NCBI RefSeq assembly: GCF_000975135.1
Contig: NZ_BBRF01000001.1
Coordinates: 531,591-595,590, forward strand
Source: Demequina aurantiaca
Lineage (GTDB): Bacteria; Actinomycetota; Actinomycetes; Actinomycetales; Demequinaceae
Direction: 5' to 3'
DNA: 64,000 nt
Shown: piece by piece, positions 34,131 to 42,191 of the stretch
Layout: the number at the start of each line of letters is the position of its first letter
Position numbering within the stretch: position 1 is the first letter of the stretch
Made by a program: the position numbers and the translations under genes
Notes under the pieces: model-generated
Databases searched by the model: none
What the model saw: the letters and a program-made list of their open reading frames with translations, nothing else
What the model was told of the DNA's origin: nothing

Positions 34131-35105
34131 ATGACTTGGATGGTGACCGGCGGAGCCGGCTATATCGGATCGCACGTCGTCAGGGCGCTGACCGGCGCCG
34201 GAATGAGCGCCGTGGCGCTCGACGACCTCTCTACCGGCTTCGCGGACTTCGTCGAGGACGGCGTACCCCTGGTGCGCGCCAGCATCCTGGATGGCGAAGC
34301 GGTTACCAAAGCCATGCGTGAGCACGGCGTCACAGGCGTCATCCACTGCGCGGGCTACAAGTACGCGGGCGAGTCCGTCAAGCGCCCCGTCCACACGTAC
34401 CGTCAGAACGTCGAGGGCCTGGGCGTGCTGCTCGACTCGATGGCCGCCGCGGGTGCGGGACGACTGGTGTTCTCCTCCTCCGCAGGGGTCTATGGCACCC
34501 CGTCGGTGGACCTCGTCACCGAGGACACCCCCACCACGCCCGAGTCCCCCTACGGCGAATCCAAACTCATCGGCGAGTGGCTGATCCGCGACCAGGTACG
34601 CGCTCTGGCGGGTTCCGATGCGCCGCTCACCGCCACCAGCCTGCGTTACTTCAACGTGGTGGGCTCCGGCTTCGAGGACATCTACGACGCCTCGCCCTAT
34701 AACCTCTTCCCGCTGGTCTTTGCGAAGCTCACCGCGGGAGACACCCCCGCAATCTTTGGCGACGACTACGCGACCGACGACGGCACGTGCGTGCGCGACT
34801 ACGTACACGTCAGCGACCTTGCCCATTCTCACGTGGCCGCAGCCCGCATGATGGAGGCCGGCCGAGAGCTCGCCCCGGTCTACAACCTGGGCTCGGGAGC
34901 TGGCACGTCGGTGCGCGAGATCATGGACGCGGTGCGCGAGGTCACGGAGATCGACTTCCAGCCCCGTATCGAGCCCCGCCGCGCGGGTGACCCTGCGCGC
35001 ATCGTTGCCACCGGCGAACTCGCCGGGGATGACATCGAGTGGAAGAACAGCCACGACGTTCACGAGATGGTCGCGACGGCCTGGGCCTCGCACCCCAAGG
35101 GCTAG
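34131..35105 (+). CDS. galE: UDP-glucose 4-epimerase
   Basis: 324 residues from ATG 34131, with a purine-rich AAGGA site upstream; the frame opens at 34101 inside repeat B. Extended SDR with NAD motif GGAGYIGS (residues 6-13), the epimerase block VIHCAGYKYAGESVKRP, SSSAGVYGTP, and the catalytic pair in SPYGESKLIGEW. RDYVHVSDLAHSH is the GalE signature. It completes the Leloir set galT-galK-galE, though split from galK by the repeat region. Confidence 0.94.
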   Translation: MTWMVTGGAGYIGSHVVRALTGAGMSAVALDDLSTGFADFVEDGVPLVRASILDGEAVTKAMREHGVTGVIHCAGYKYAGESVKRPVHTYRQNVEGLGVLLDSMAAAGAGRLVFSSSAGVYGTPSVDLVTEDTPTTPESPYGESKLIGEWLIRDQVRALAGSDAPLTATSLRYFNVVGSGFEDIYDASPYNLFPLVFAKLTAGDTPAIFGDDYATDDGTCVRDYVHVSDLAHSHVAAARMMEAGRELAPVYNLGSGAGTSVREIMDAVREVTEIDFQPRIEPRRAGDPARIVATGELAGDDIEWKNSHDVHEMVATAWASHPKG

Positions 35106-35151
35106 CACCTCCGGCGGGTTCGTCAGAGCCCAACCCCAGCGTGGCTCAGTT

Positions 35152-35218
35152 TCCTGCGTTCACGTAGTGGTTGAAAATCCACCACCACGACGCCCTGCGT
35201 TCACGCGGTGGTTACTCC
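35152..35218 (-). repeat. Paired 41-bp-spaced repeat, copy C
   Basis: On the minus strand: TAACCACCGCGTGAAC then TCAACCACTACGTGAAC. Cores (read on +) GTTCAC at 35158 and 35199, 41 bp apart. The first half-unit on the minus strand provides the ridA stop codon (TAA at 35214-35212), just as copy A does for galK. Confidence 0.85.
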
Positions 35219-35592
35219 AACCCGTCGACCACCGCGTCGACCTGAATCTCCACCTTGTAGCGGGCATCCGCGAACGCACTCACCTCAACGATGGTCGCGG
35301 CGGGCAGCACCTCGCCGAACGCCTCGCGGTGCGCGCGGGCGACCAGCGGCATGTCCGCAATGTCGGTCACATAGGTGACCGTCCGCACCACGTCCGCAAG
35401 CGACGCCCCGGCCTCAGCGAGCGACCCTGCGATGACCCTCAGGGCATCGACTGACTGGACGTAGGCGTCACCATCGACGGCGTCGCCACGGGCACACGAG
35501 CCCGATACCCACACCTGATTACCGACGCGCACCGCCCGGGAGTAGCCGTACTCGGCCTCGAAGGGACCGCCCGAACTGAAGTTGTGTCTCAT
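35212..35592 (-). CDS. RidA/YjgF-family protein
   Basis: 126 residues from ATG 35592 (MRHNFSSGGPFE); upstream in-frame sequence is not protein-like. The Rid family hydrolyses reactive enamine/imine intermediates to ketones. The family pattern is VGNQVWVSGSCA, DAYVQSVDALRVIAGSLAEAGASLADVVRTVTYVTDI, and FADARYKVEIQVDAVV. An Arg is expected in the binding pocket; here the usual C-terminal VEIEA motif reads VEIQV, so subgroup is uncertain. The stop lies in a repeat element. Confidence 0.87.
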   Translation of the reverse strand: MRHNFSSGGPFEAEYGYSRAVRVGNQVWVSGSCARGDAVDGDAYVQSVDALRVIAGSLAEAGASLADVVRTVTYVTDIADMPLVARAHREAFGEVLPAATIVEVSAFADARYKVEIQVDAVVDGLE

Positions 35593-35617
35593 GCGAACAT
35601 CGTAGGAGGGCAGGCAC

Positions 35618-37381
35618 CTAGCGGGTTTGCATGCGGTGCAACGTGGCGTAGCGTCCCTCAGCTGCCAGCAGCTCGTCGTGCGAGCCCACCTCCACAATCC
35701 GGCCCCTCTCCATCACCACGATGCGGTCGGCGGCGCGGATGGTCGATAGCCGGTGCGCAACCACCAGTGTGGTGCGGTCTGCCACCAGGTTCGCGAGCGC
35801 GCCCTGGATTTTCTGCTCGGACTCCGTGTCGAGCGCGCTGGTGGCCTCGTCGAGTAGCAGGATGCGGGGGTCGCGGATAAGAGCGCGGGCGATTGACAGG
35901 CGCTGACGCTGGCCGCCGGACAATCGAGCCCCGCGGTCCCCCACCATGGTGTGAATGCCCTCGGGGAGTTCGTCGACAAAGTCCCGTGCGTTGGCGCTGG
36001 TCAGCGCGTCCCACACCACGGACTCCGGGACCTCACCCAGACCGTAGGTGACGTTGTCGAGGATCGAGCCCTCGAACATCACGGACTCTTGGGGCACCAC
36101 GGAGAGGAAGCGCCTGGCGGTGCGTAGGTCCATCGTCTCCATGTCTACGCCATCCAGCAGCATGCGGCCGTCGGTGGGGCGCAGGAAGCCCAGCACCAGG
36201 TTCAGCAGGGTCGACTTTCCGGAGCCGGACGATCCCACGAGCGCCACCGTCTCACCCGTCTTGACGTGGAGATTGAGGCCATGGATGGCCGGCTCGCTGG
36301 CGCCGGGGTACTGGTACGTGACGTTCTCTACGTTGAGGTCCCCCTCCACCGATTCGACGCGGGCCTTGCCCTCGTTGAATTCGAGGTCGGGCTCCTGCAA
36401 CACTCCGGCGATCGACTTGAGCGACTCGCCACCCTTGGCGGAGATCGGCACCAGTGACAGCAGCGCCGTCACCGCACCGGTGAGTAGCGAGAAATACGTG
36501 GACAGCAGCACTACCTGGCCCGCGGAGATGCCGATCAGCCCAGAGATGGACGCGGCAGCGGCGCCGATCAGGCAGAACACCGTGAGCATCTGCAGCGACA
36601 CCCAGCTGAGGGCACCGAAACGCCCGTTGAGGATGTCCAGACGCAAGCCCGCAGAACGGACGTTCTCGGCACCGTGAGCGACGCGCTCGGCGGCCACGTG
36701 CTCGAGACCGTGCGCGCGCGTGATGGGCAGCAGAGTGGCCATCTCGCCCACACGTGAGGAGAACACCTCGACCTCACGGCGGAACTCCTCGTTGCGACGC
36801 GCGCTTGAGCGGCGCACCATCCACCACAACCCCGCACCGAAGGGCACCGCGAGCGCATACACCGGCAGGAACTGGGGCACCTGGATGGCCGTGATGACCA
36901 CGGCACCCACAAACACCGTCGTCGCACTCAGGGCCGGTGCCCCTACCTGCAAGAAGGCGAGCTCCACGTTTTCCACGTCGCGCACTAGCTTGGTCTGCAC
37001 CACGGCGGCCGATGCTCGGGAATGGAAGCCAATAGACAGCACCTGGAGACGGGCAATGAGGGCATTGCGCAGGTCCGCGCCGATTTGCCGGCTCGCACCC
37101 ATGAACAGACGGATGAAGAGCATGTGGAACGGGTAGTTCTGCCCCAGCAGGATCGCGGCGGCGATCGCGAGGAAGCCAAGTTTGCGCATCGGCCCGCCGT
37201 CCACAACCGTGTCAACGACGGCGGCCGTCACGACGGGCAGCAGCCACAGCGGGCTGTCCTTGAGCACAAAGACCCCGGCGGCGAGGGCGAAGTTCTTGCG
37301 GTGAGGGCGCATCAACGTGCGCGCGCTGCGGACCGGGTGCGCTGCGTCGAGCTGAATCTCGGGGTGCTTGGGGTGGTGCAC
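35618..37381 (-). CDS. ABC exporter, fused permease-ATPase
   Basis: 587-residue half-transporter. The N-terminal six-helix type 1 exporter domain is about residues 25-320. The ATPase domain has Walker A GSSGSGKST (about residue 385), signature LSGGQRQRLSIARAL, Walker B ILLLDEATSALD and the H-loop VAHRLSTI. All catalytic residues are present. It probably works as a homodimer, since no second half-transporter is adjacent. The exported substrate (drug, lipid or peptide) is unknown. Confidence 0.92.
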   Translation of the reverse strand: MHHPKHPEIQLDAAHPVRSARTLMRPHRKNFALAAGVFVLKDSPLWLLPVVTAAVVDTVVDGGPMRKLGFLAIAAAILLGQNYPFHMLFIRLFMGASRQIGADLRNALIARLQVLSIGFHSRASAAVVQTKLVRDVENVELAFLQVGAPALSATTVFVGAVVITAIQVPQFLPVYALAVPFGAGLWWMVRRSSARRNEEFRREVEVFSSRVGEMATLLPITRAHGLEHVAAERVAHGAENVRSAGLRLDILNGRFGALSWVSLQMLTVFCLIGAAAASISGLIGISAGQVVLLSTYFSLLTGAVTALLSLVPISAKGGESLKSIAGVLQEPDLEFNEGKARVESVEGDLNVENVTYQYPGASEPAIHGLNLHVKTGETVALVGSSGSGKSTLLNLVLGFLRPTDGRMLLDGVDMETMDLRTARRFLSVVPQESVMFEGSILDNVTYGLGEVPESVVWDALTSANARDFVDELPEGIHTMVGDRGARLSGGQRQRLSIARALIRDPRILLLDEATSALDTESEQKIQGALANLVADRTTLVVAHRLSTIRAADRIVVMERGRIVEVGSHDELLAAEGRYATLHRMQTR

Positions 37382-37507
37382 TGAAACTCCTCCACATAGA
37401 TCCGCACGGGCGCAACGAACCTGGCAAGTCTATTGCCGCACCCACTCACACCCAATCCTGGGCACCATCCGGAACCCAAGCATCGGCTCCGCGGCTACGC
37501 TCGAAAC

Positions 37508-38326
37508 ATGACTGACCCCATTCTGATCACTGGTTGCTCCTCCGGCATGGGCCGCGAGGCAGCGCGCGCCCTCCTGGAGCGCGGCCACACCGTCTACGCC
37601 ACTGCACGACGTCCGGAGACCCTCGCGGAACTCAAGGCCAAGGGCGCACACGTGCTCGCGCTGGACGTCACGGACCTCGAGTCGATGCGCGCGGCCGTGG
37701 CTGCCGTCGAGTCTGCCCACGGCGCCGTGGGCACGCTCATCAACAACGCGGGATACTCGCAGCCCGGCCCCATCGAGACCGTGCCGGTCGACAAGGCGCG
37801 CGCGCAGTACGAGACCAATGTCTTTGGGTTGACCCAGATGTGCCAGTTGGTGTTGCCGGCCATGCGCGCCAAGGGCTCCGGGCGCATCATCAATGTCGGC
37901 TCCATGGGCGGGCGGATGACGCTGCCGGTGAACGGCTGGTACCACTCGACCAAGTACGCGGTGGAGTCGCTCTCAGACGCGCTGCGCATGGAAGTGCGGC
38001 CGTTTGGCATTGACGTGGTGATCATCGAGCCTGGCGCCATCAAGACGGAATTCGACACCACCGCAGGGATGGGCGTCGGCATCGACATGGATTCGCCCTA
38101 CGCCGAACTCGAGGTCGCCAATGGCCAGGTCTTCTCAGGTGCCTACGGCAAGGCCGCCGCAAGCGCCGAATACGGCGCCAAGACCTACGTCAAGGCCGTG
38201 GAGGCCCGCCACCCTCGCCACCGCTATCTCAACACCGTGTCGGGGCGCGTGGTGGTCTATGCGCGCCACTTCCTGGGCTCGCAGTTCTGGGACGCGGCGG
38301 TGGGCAGGGCCTACCGCTGGCGCTAG
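37508..38326 (+). CDS. Short-chain dehydrogenase/reductase (classical)
   Basis: 272 residues from ATG 37508; an earlier in-frame ATG at 37433 would add a proline/His-rich stretch that is not SDR-like. Cofactor motif GCSSGMG (residues 8-14), NNAGYSQPG, and the catalytic Tyr-Lys in YHSTKYAVE. The C-terminal PGAIKTEF and HPRHRYLNTVSGR resemble retinol-dehydrogenase-like bacterial SDRs. Substrate unknown. Followed 9 bp later by a small conserved protein. Confidence 0.88.
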   Translation: MTDPILITGCSSGMGREAARALLERGHTVYATARRPETLAELKAKGAHVLALDVTDLESMRAAVAAVESAHGAVGTLINNAGYSQPGPIETVPVDKARAQYETNVFGLTQMCQLVLPAMRAKGSGRIINVGSMGGRMTLPVNGWYHSTKYAVESLSDALRMEVRPFGIDVVIIEPGAIKTEFDTTAGMGVGIDMDSPYAELEVANGQVFSGAYGKAAASAEYGAKTYVKAVEARHPRHRYLNTVSGRVVVYARHFLGSQFWDAAVGRAYRWR

Positions 38327-38335
38327 CCTGAAACC

Positions 38336-38563
38336 ATGGAACCGTTCAGCATGACCAAGGGCACCGAGGTGAAGGTGTTCAGCCTCGAGAACAACGACGC
38401 CACACTCGTTGTCGCCACCTCCGATACGGCTCGTCCCGACGTGCCCGCGCGCATGCAGTACGAGGAGTGCGAGAACGACGCCGAGTCGACGGCAGTCGTC
38501 CAGAAGTTCGTGTTCGATCTACAGCGCCAGGGCTGGACCCTGGAGGACGAGCCCGAGGACTAG
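38336..38563 (+). CDS. Small acidic protein of unknown function
   Basis: 75 residues, 9 bp after the SDR on the same strand. Acidic and soluble, with KGTEVKVFSLENNDATLVVATSD, MQYEECENDAESTAVVQKFVFDLQRQGWTLED. It looks like a single compact alpha/beta domain. I do not recognise the family. Its reading frame, codon use and coupling to the SDR support a real gene. Confidence 0.6.
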   Translation: MEPFSMTKGTEVKVFSLENNDATLVVATSDTARPDVPARMQYEECENDAESTAVVQKFVFDLQRQGWTLEDEPED

Positions 38564-38627
38564 CCACCGGCGTCACACCAGCTGGCCGCGATACCAGCTG
38601 GCCCCGGCATCGGCCGGCGAGAGTCCG

Positions 38628-38984
38628 CTAGCCCCAGCCCAACTCGTGCAGGCGCGCGTCGTCGATGCCAAAGTGGTGCGCGATCTCGTGCACCACGGTG
38701 ACGGTGACTTCCTCGCGCACATGGTCCGCGTCGTCGCAGAAGCGCAGCGTGGGATTCATGTAGATGAAAATGCGGTCAGGAAGCTCGCCCATGCCCCAGT
38801 CGGAGCCGCGCTCGGTGAGTGCCACGCCGTCGTAGAGGCCTAGCAGGTCGGGCTCGCCGGCCGGGGCGTCGTCCTCGATCAGGATCACCACGTTGTCGAC
38901 CAACGCGATCAAATCCTCGGGGATCCCGTCGAGCGCGTCGTCTACCGCGGACTCGAAGTCCTCACGGGACATCTCGACTGTCAC
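38628..38984 (-). CDS. Small zincin-like metallopeptidase (downstream copy)
   Basis: 118-residue protein of the PF06262-type bacterial zincins: an N-terminal MSREDFESAVDDALDGIPEDL helix pair, LLGLYDGV and PDRIFIYMNPTLRF, then HEIAH (99-103) extended as HExxHxxG with a following Asp, consistent with zinc binding. No signal peptide. It directly follows a 116-residue paralogue, with 3 bp between them, so they are a tandem duplication in one operon. Substrate unknown. Confidence 0.85.
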   Translation of the reverse strand: MTVEMSREDFESAVDDALDGIPEDLIALVDNVVILIEDDAPAGEPDLLGLYDGVALTERGSDWGMGELPDRIFIYMNPTLRFCDDADHVREEVTVTVVHEIAHHFGIDDARLHELGWG

Positions 38985-38987
38985 GGT

Positions 38988-39338
38988 TCAGTAGCCCAGT
39001 TCGCGTAGCCGCGCGTCGTTGATCCCAAAGTGGTGGCCGACCTCGTGCACCACGGTCTTGGCCACTCGCTTGCGGACCTCCTCGGGGGTGCGGGATAGGC
39101 GCTGAATTGAGCTGCGGTAGATGATGATGCGATCCGGCACCTGACCCACGCCCCAGTCGTTTCCGCGGCGCGTGCGAGCAACTCCCGTGTAGAGGCCGAG
39201 CAGGTTGGGGCGACCGGGCGGCGTCTGATCCTCAACCAGAATCACCACGTCGTCAATCAATGCGGTGAGGTCGTCTGGGATGAGGTCCAGCCCGTCGCGC
39301 ACTGCGTCCTCAAACTCCTCGCGTGACATCTCGACCAT
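38988..39338 (-). CDS. Small zincin-like metallopeptidase (upstream copy)
   Basis: 116 residues, paralogous to the following gene along its length: MSREEFEDAVRDGLDLIPDDL, LLGLYTGVARTRRGNDWGVGQVPDRIIIY, and the zinc motif HEVGHHFGINDARLRELGY. The copies differ mainly between residues 75 and 95 (IQRLSRTPEEVRKRV against LRFCDDADHVREEV), next to the active-site helix, which suggests different specificity. Probably cytosolic. Function unknown. Confidence 0.85.
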   Translation of the reverse strand: MVEMSREEFEDAVRDGLDLIPDDLTALIDDVVILVEDQTPPGRPNLLGLYTGVARTRRGNDWGVGQVPDRIIIYRSSIQRLSRTPEEVRKRVAKTVVHEVGHHFGINDARLRELGY

Positions 39339-39459
39339 GCCTCCATTGTGACGTACCCACGCTCACGCGGAAGCACGCGCGGCCCGAGTTGGATATTGGA
39401 CTCGCTAACCCGTATCATTTGGAGGTCCACGGTGCCCTCACAAGGGGAATCGCGAACGG

Positions 39460-39532
39460 GCCCCCATCGTCTAGCGGCCTAGGACGCCGCCCTTTCACGG
39501 CGGTAGCACGGGTTCGAATCCCGTTGGGGGTA
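39460..39532 (+). tRNA. tRNA-Glu (anticodon TTC)
   Basis: 73-nt cloverleaf. Acceptor GCCCCCA pairs with TGGGGGT (first pair G-U). The anticodon stem CCGCC/GGCGG closes loop CTTTCAC with TTC at 39494-39496. T-loop TTCGAAT. CCA not encoded. Confidence 0.97.
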
Positions 39533-39593
39533 CTAGTGGAGGCCAGATATGGTCTAAACTTCATACGTTCCTCTAGGAAACTAGGGATCGCAA

Positions 39594-39667
39594 GGCCCTG
39601 TAGCGCAGTTGGTTAGCGCGCCGCCCTGTCACGGCGGAGGTCGCGGGTTCAAGTCCCGTCAGGGTCG
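39594..39667 (+). tRNA. tRNA-Asp (anticodon GTC)
   Basis: 74-nt cloverleaf. Acceptor GGCCCTG/CAGGGTC with discriminator G, D-loop AGTTGGTTA, anticodon stem CCGCC/GGCGG with loop CTGTCAC (GTC at 39628-39630), T-loop TTCAAGT. CCA not encoded. Confidence 0.97.
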
Positions 39668-39673
39668 CGGGTT

Positions 39674-39701
39674 GAATGCCCCTTCTTAGGAAGGGGCATT
39701 C
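39674..39701 (+). terminator. Hairpin after tRNA-Asp
   Basis: 12-bp perfect stem GAATGCCCCTTC/GAAGGGGCATTC with tetraloop TTAG, 7 nt after tRNA-Asp. No T-tract. It probably terminates or processes the tRNA-Glu/Asp transcript. Confidence 0.75.
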
Positions 39702-39746
39702 GTCTCAGTGGGGTACGGCTTCTCGCCGACGCCGTATCTCACGCCT

Positions 39747-39822
39747 GGCTCTGTAGCTCAGTTGGTAGAGCGCACGACTGAAAATCGTGAGGTCACGGGA
39801 TCGACGCCCGTCGGAGCCACCA
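39747..39822 (+). tRNA. tRNA-Phe (anticodon GAA), CCA encoded
   Basis: Cloverleaf 39747-39819 plus encoded CCA. Acceptor GGCTCTG/CGGAGCC, anticodon stem CACGA/TCGTG with loop CTGAAAA (GAA at 39780-39782). The T-arm loop reads ATCGACG instead of the usual TTCGANN, giving A where T54 is normal; the same T-arm occurs in other actinobacterial tRNA-Phe genes as far as I recall. Confidence 0.95.
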
Positions 39823-39840
39823 GCCACATCAACGAATCCC

Positions 39841-39872
39841 AGCCCCGCTCCCGCAGCGGGGCTGTTTCGTTT
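39841..39872 (+). terminator. Rho-independent terminator after tRNA-Phe
   Basis: 9-bp stem AGCCCCGCT/AGCGGGGCT with loop CCCGC, followed by GTTTCGTTT. It lies 19 nt after the encoded CCA. Confidence 0.85.
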
Positions 39873-39891
39873 CCCCGAACTCCTTCGCCGC

Positions 39892-39938
39892 CCGATGCTG
39901 TGGCTGGGTTGAATACCTAGCCAGCCGTCGCATCGGCC
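39892..39938. repeat. Two copies of the recurrent CCAGCC...GCATCGG word
   Basis: On the minus strand 39892-39907 is an exact copy of CCAGCCACAGCATCGG, also found at 45-60 and 19112-19127. On the plus strand 39921-39938 is CCAGCCGTCGCATCGGCC. Both are intergenic between tRNA-Phe and the holin-like gene, in opposite orientations, 13 bp apart. Confidence 0.7.
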
Positions 39939-40033
39939 GCAAAAAACGTGCAAACTAACATCGCTGGCACTTGAGCGTTTGCTATTGGGTGCCGATGACC
40001 TGTGTACTAGAGGCACGCCATCAAGGAGGAACC

Positions 40034-40414
40034 ATGTCCGACAACAACATCGGTAAAGCGTTTGTGAACTCGGTCGTGTCCGCGTTCTTCGGCAACTGGA
40101 TCTCCACGATTAAGACCGAGATTGAGATCGCCAAGATCGAGCTGAAGTACAAGGCGGCCGAGCTGGGCAAGGGCATCGGCATGCTCGTGGGCGCCGCGGT
40201 CTTCGGATTCTTCCTGCTCCTGCTCCTGCTGACGGCCGCCGTCGCTGGCCTCTCCACGGCACTACCCGTGTGGGCATCGGCGCTGATTGTGGCTGGCCTG
40301 ATCCTGGTGATCGTGCTGATCCTGGGCATCTGGGGCGGCTACAAGGTCAAGAAGAACAAGGACATCAAGCCCGAGCGCGCCATCAACAACATCAAGAACT
40401 CGATGCCGTTCTAG
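40034..40414 (+). CDS. Phage-holin-family membrane protein (actinobacterial superfamily III type)
   Basis: 126 residues from ATG 40034 behind AAGGAGG. The N-terminal amphipathic helix (residues 10-50) precedes two transmembrane helices (GIGMLVGAAVFGFFLLLLLLTAAVAGL and ASALIVAGLILVIVLILGIW) and a basic C-terminus. This is the Phage_holin_3_6 layout, a family that is chromosomal and widespread in actinobacteria, usually without phage genes; none are here. Role probably in the cell envelope. Confidence 0.82.
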   Translation: MSDNNIGKAFVNSVVSAFFGNWISTIKTEIEIAKIELKYKAAELGKGIGMLVGAAVFGFFLLLLLLTAAVAGLSTALPVWASALIVAGLILVIVLILGIWGGYKVKKNKDIKPERAINNIKNSMPF

Positions 40415-40421
40415 CCTTGGG

Positions 40422-41453
40422 CTAGGTCTCGCGGGGGCTCTCCGCCACGCGAGCATCCTCGGACGCTTCTTCCCCGAGTTCGGGCAATTCCTCGATCTGA
40501 GATGCGCCGGCAATTGCTGGCTGCGCCGCCAGGCCCTCCTCAGCGACCATTACGGGCCCCTTCTTGCGTCCGGCGAGGGCTACCCCCACAAAGACGATGC
40601 CGGCGCCTGCAAGCTCGTACCAGGGCAGGTGGTCGCCAAGGACCACCACCCCCAGGAACGTCGCGACGACTGGCACCACATAGGTGACCGATGCCGCCGT
40701 GGTCGCCCCGGCTACCTTCACCACTCGCCAGAACAGCACGTAGGCAAAGGATGTGCCCAGGACTCCCAGCGCGATCAGCGCCCACATGGCACCCGAACTC
40801 AGCTCAAAGGCCGAAGGAGCCGGGGCGGGGCTCACCAGGACGAATGGGGCGAGCATCAGCGCCGACAGCCCAATTTGGGTAGCCGCGAGTGTGACGTTGG
40901 ACTCTTGGACACGGTTCAGGAGCACACGCGAAAGCGTTCCGCCGATGCCGTAGCAGGCCGTCGCCCCCAGCATCAGTCCGGCGCCCAGCAGGGGGAACGA
41001 GTGGACGTTCCACGCGCCGAGCAGGACGGCGATCCCTAGGGCGCCAATCACCAGGCCCGTCAGCTGCAGACGATTGACCTTCTCCGCCGGGATCAGCAGC
41101 GCGACAAACAGCGCGGTCCACAGCGGGGTGCTTGCGTTCAGCAAACTGGCGAGGGTGGAGGTGATCTGCTGCTCGGCCATGGGGATCAACACCAGCGGGA
41201 TGCCGGACATGAACACCGCAACGATGGCAATCGCGCCCACGTTCTTCCAGGACAGGTGGGGCCAGTTCTTGGTCCACGCCACCATCCCCAACAGCACCAC
41301 GGCCCCGATTGCCACGCGCCCAAAGCCCACTTGCACAGGAGTGAACTCGCGCAGCGCAATGGCGATGAAAAGAAACGAGGAACCCCACGCGAGGGAAACC
41401 ACGAGGAAGGCGGGCAACCAGGCGCGTAGTGGCGCGTCACCTACGCCCGTCAT
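40422..41453 (-). CDS. EamA-family (DMT superfamily) transporter
   Basis: 343-residue membrane protein with ten hydrophobic segments in two EamA repeats (residues about 10-140 and 160-290): WGSSFLFIAIALREFTPVQVGFGRV in the first, AYVLFWRVVKVAGATTAASVTYVVPVVATFLGVVVLGD in the second. The acidic C-terminal tail is cytosolic. Substrate unknown (metabolite or amino acid efflux is common). Its start overlaps the ogt stop by 4 bp, so they are coupled. Confidence 0.88.
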   Translation of the reverse strand: MTGVGDAPLRAWLPAFLVVSLAWGSSFLFIAIALREFTPVQVGFGRVAIGAVVLLGMVAWTKNWPHLSWKNVGAIAIVAVFMSGIPLVLIPMAEQQITSTLASLLNASTPLWTALFVALLIPAEKVNRLQLTGLVIGALGIAVLLGAWNVHSFPLLGAGLMLGATACYGIGGTLSRVLLNRVQESNVTLAATQIGLSALMLAPFVLVSPAPAPSAFELSSGAMWALIALGVLGTSFAYVLFWRVVKVAGATTAASVTYVVPVVATFLGVVVLGDHLPWYELAGAGIVFVGVALAGRKKGPVMVAEEGLAAQPAIAGASQIEELPELGEEASEDARVAESPRET

Positions 41454-42010
41454 ACGGAAGGCTCCGCTACGGCGCGCAGTGGGGCGGCATCGTCTTCCTG
41501 AGGGCTGGCCCGCTGCTCAAGGGCGATCATGCCGGCCTTCATCTCCACCCCACCAAAACCGTAGTTACCCAGAGCGCCGCCCGACTTGATCACGCGGTGG
41601 CACGGGATGAACAGGGCGATGTTGTTGCGTGCGCACGCAGTGCCGGCGGCACGCATGGCGCGAGGGCGACCGGCGGCTTCCGCGAGCTCCTGATACGAGA
41701 TGGTCTCGCCGCTGGGGACGTCCCGCATGGTCTCCCATACCTCCTGGAAGAACGGGCCACCGTCCTGCTGGACATCGATGCCGCGCAGAAGGGAGCCATC
41801 GCCGGAGAGCCAGGCCTCGACCGCCGCGTCGATGTGAGGCAGCTCCCCCGGCGCCCAGCCGCGAGACAACTGTCGCAGAGACACACGCAGTGCCATGTCC
41901 GCTGCCGTGTGGAAGCCCGCAGACCGCACCACGCCGTCCTCCGGCGACACCAGCACCGCGAGCTCGCCAAAGGGCGTGTCGTACTCAGCGGCGACGAGCG
42001 GGAGGGGCAT
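41450..42010 (-). CDS. ogt: Methylated-DNA-protein-cysteine S-methyltransferase
   Basis: 186 residues from ATG 42010 behind a GGAGGGG-poor but purine-containing leader; the frame upstream to 42106 is not protein-like. It repairs O6-alkylguanine by moving the alkyl group to Cys137 in the motif IPCHRV. The DNA-binding RAMRAAGTACARNN block and ISYQELAEAAGRP are conserved. Its stop overlaps the EamA start (ATGA). Confidence 0.92.
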   Translation of the reverse strand: MPLPLVAAEYDTPFGELAVLVSPEDGVVRSAGFHTAADMALRVSLRQLSRGWAPGELPHIDAAVEAWLSGDGSLLRGIDVQQDGGPFFQEVWETMRDVPSGETISYQELAEAAGRPRAMRAAGTACARNNIALFIPCHRVIKSGGALGNYGFGGVEMKAGMIALEQRASPQEDDAAPLRAVAEPSV

Positions 42011-42133
42011 GCCGCAAGCGTACGCCCGAGCGGGCCGCTCGAGGGCGGCGATGTGCGAGCCATCGGGGGGTGAAGTGGCACCTGAATGCTGGGGCCGCCG
42101 CAGCATCGGCCGATGGTGAGGTCGAGACGCAAA

Positions 42134-42165
42134 GCAGCCCCCGTCCAGCGTTGGACGGGGGCTGC
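42134..42165 (-). terminator. Terminator after bldC
   Basis: 14-bp perfect stem GCAGCCCCCGTCCA/TGGACGGGGGCTGC with a 4-nt loop, on the minus strand 26 bp after the bldC stop and followed there by TTTGCGT. Confidence 0.85.
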
Positions 42166-42191
42166 GACTAATGGTCGTGCGTAGTCAAAAC

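Noticed and set aside
40034-40414. Prophage marker (holin family)
   Set aside because: No integrase, terminase, lysin or other phage gene nearby; this holin-like family is a normal chromosomal gene in actinobacteria. The adjacent tRNA genes are intact, with no attachment-site duplication seen.
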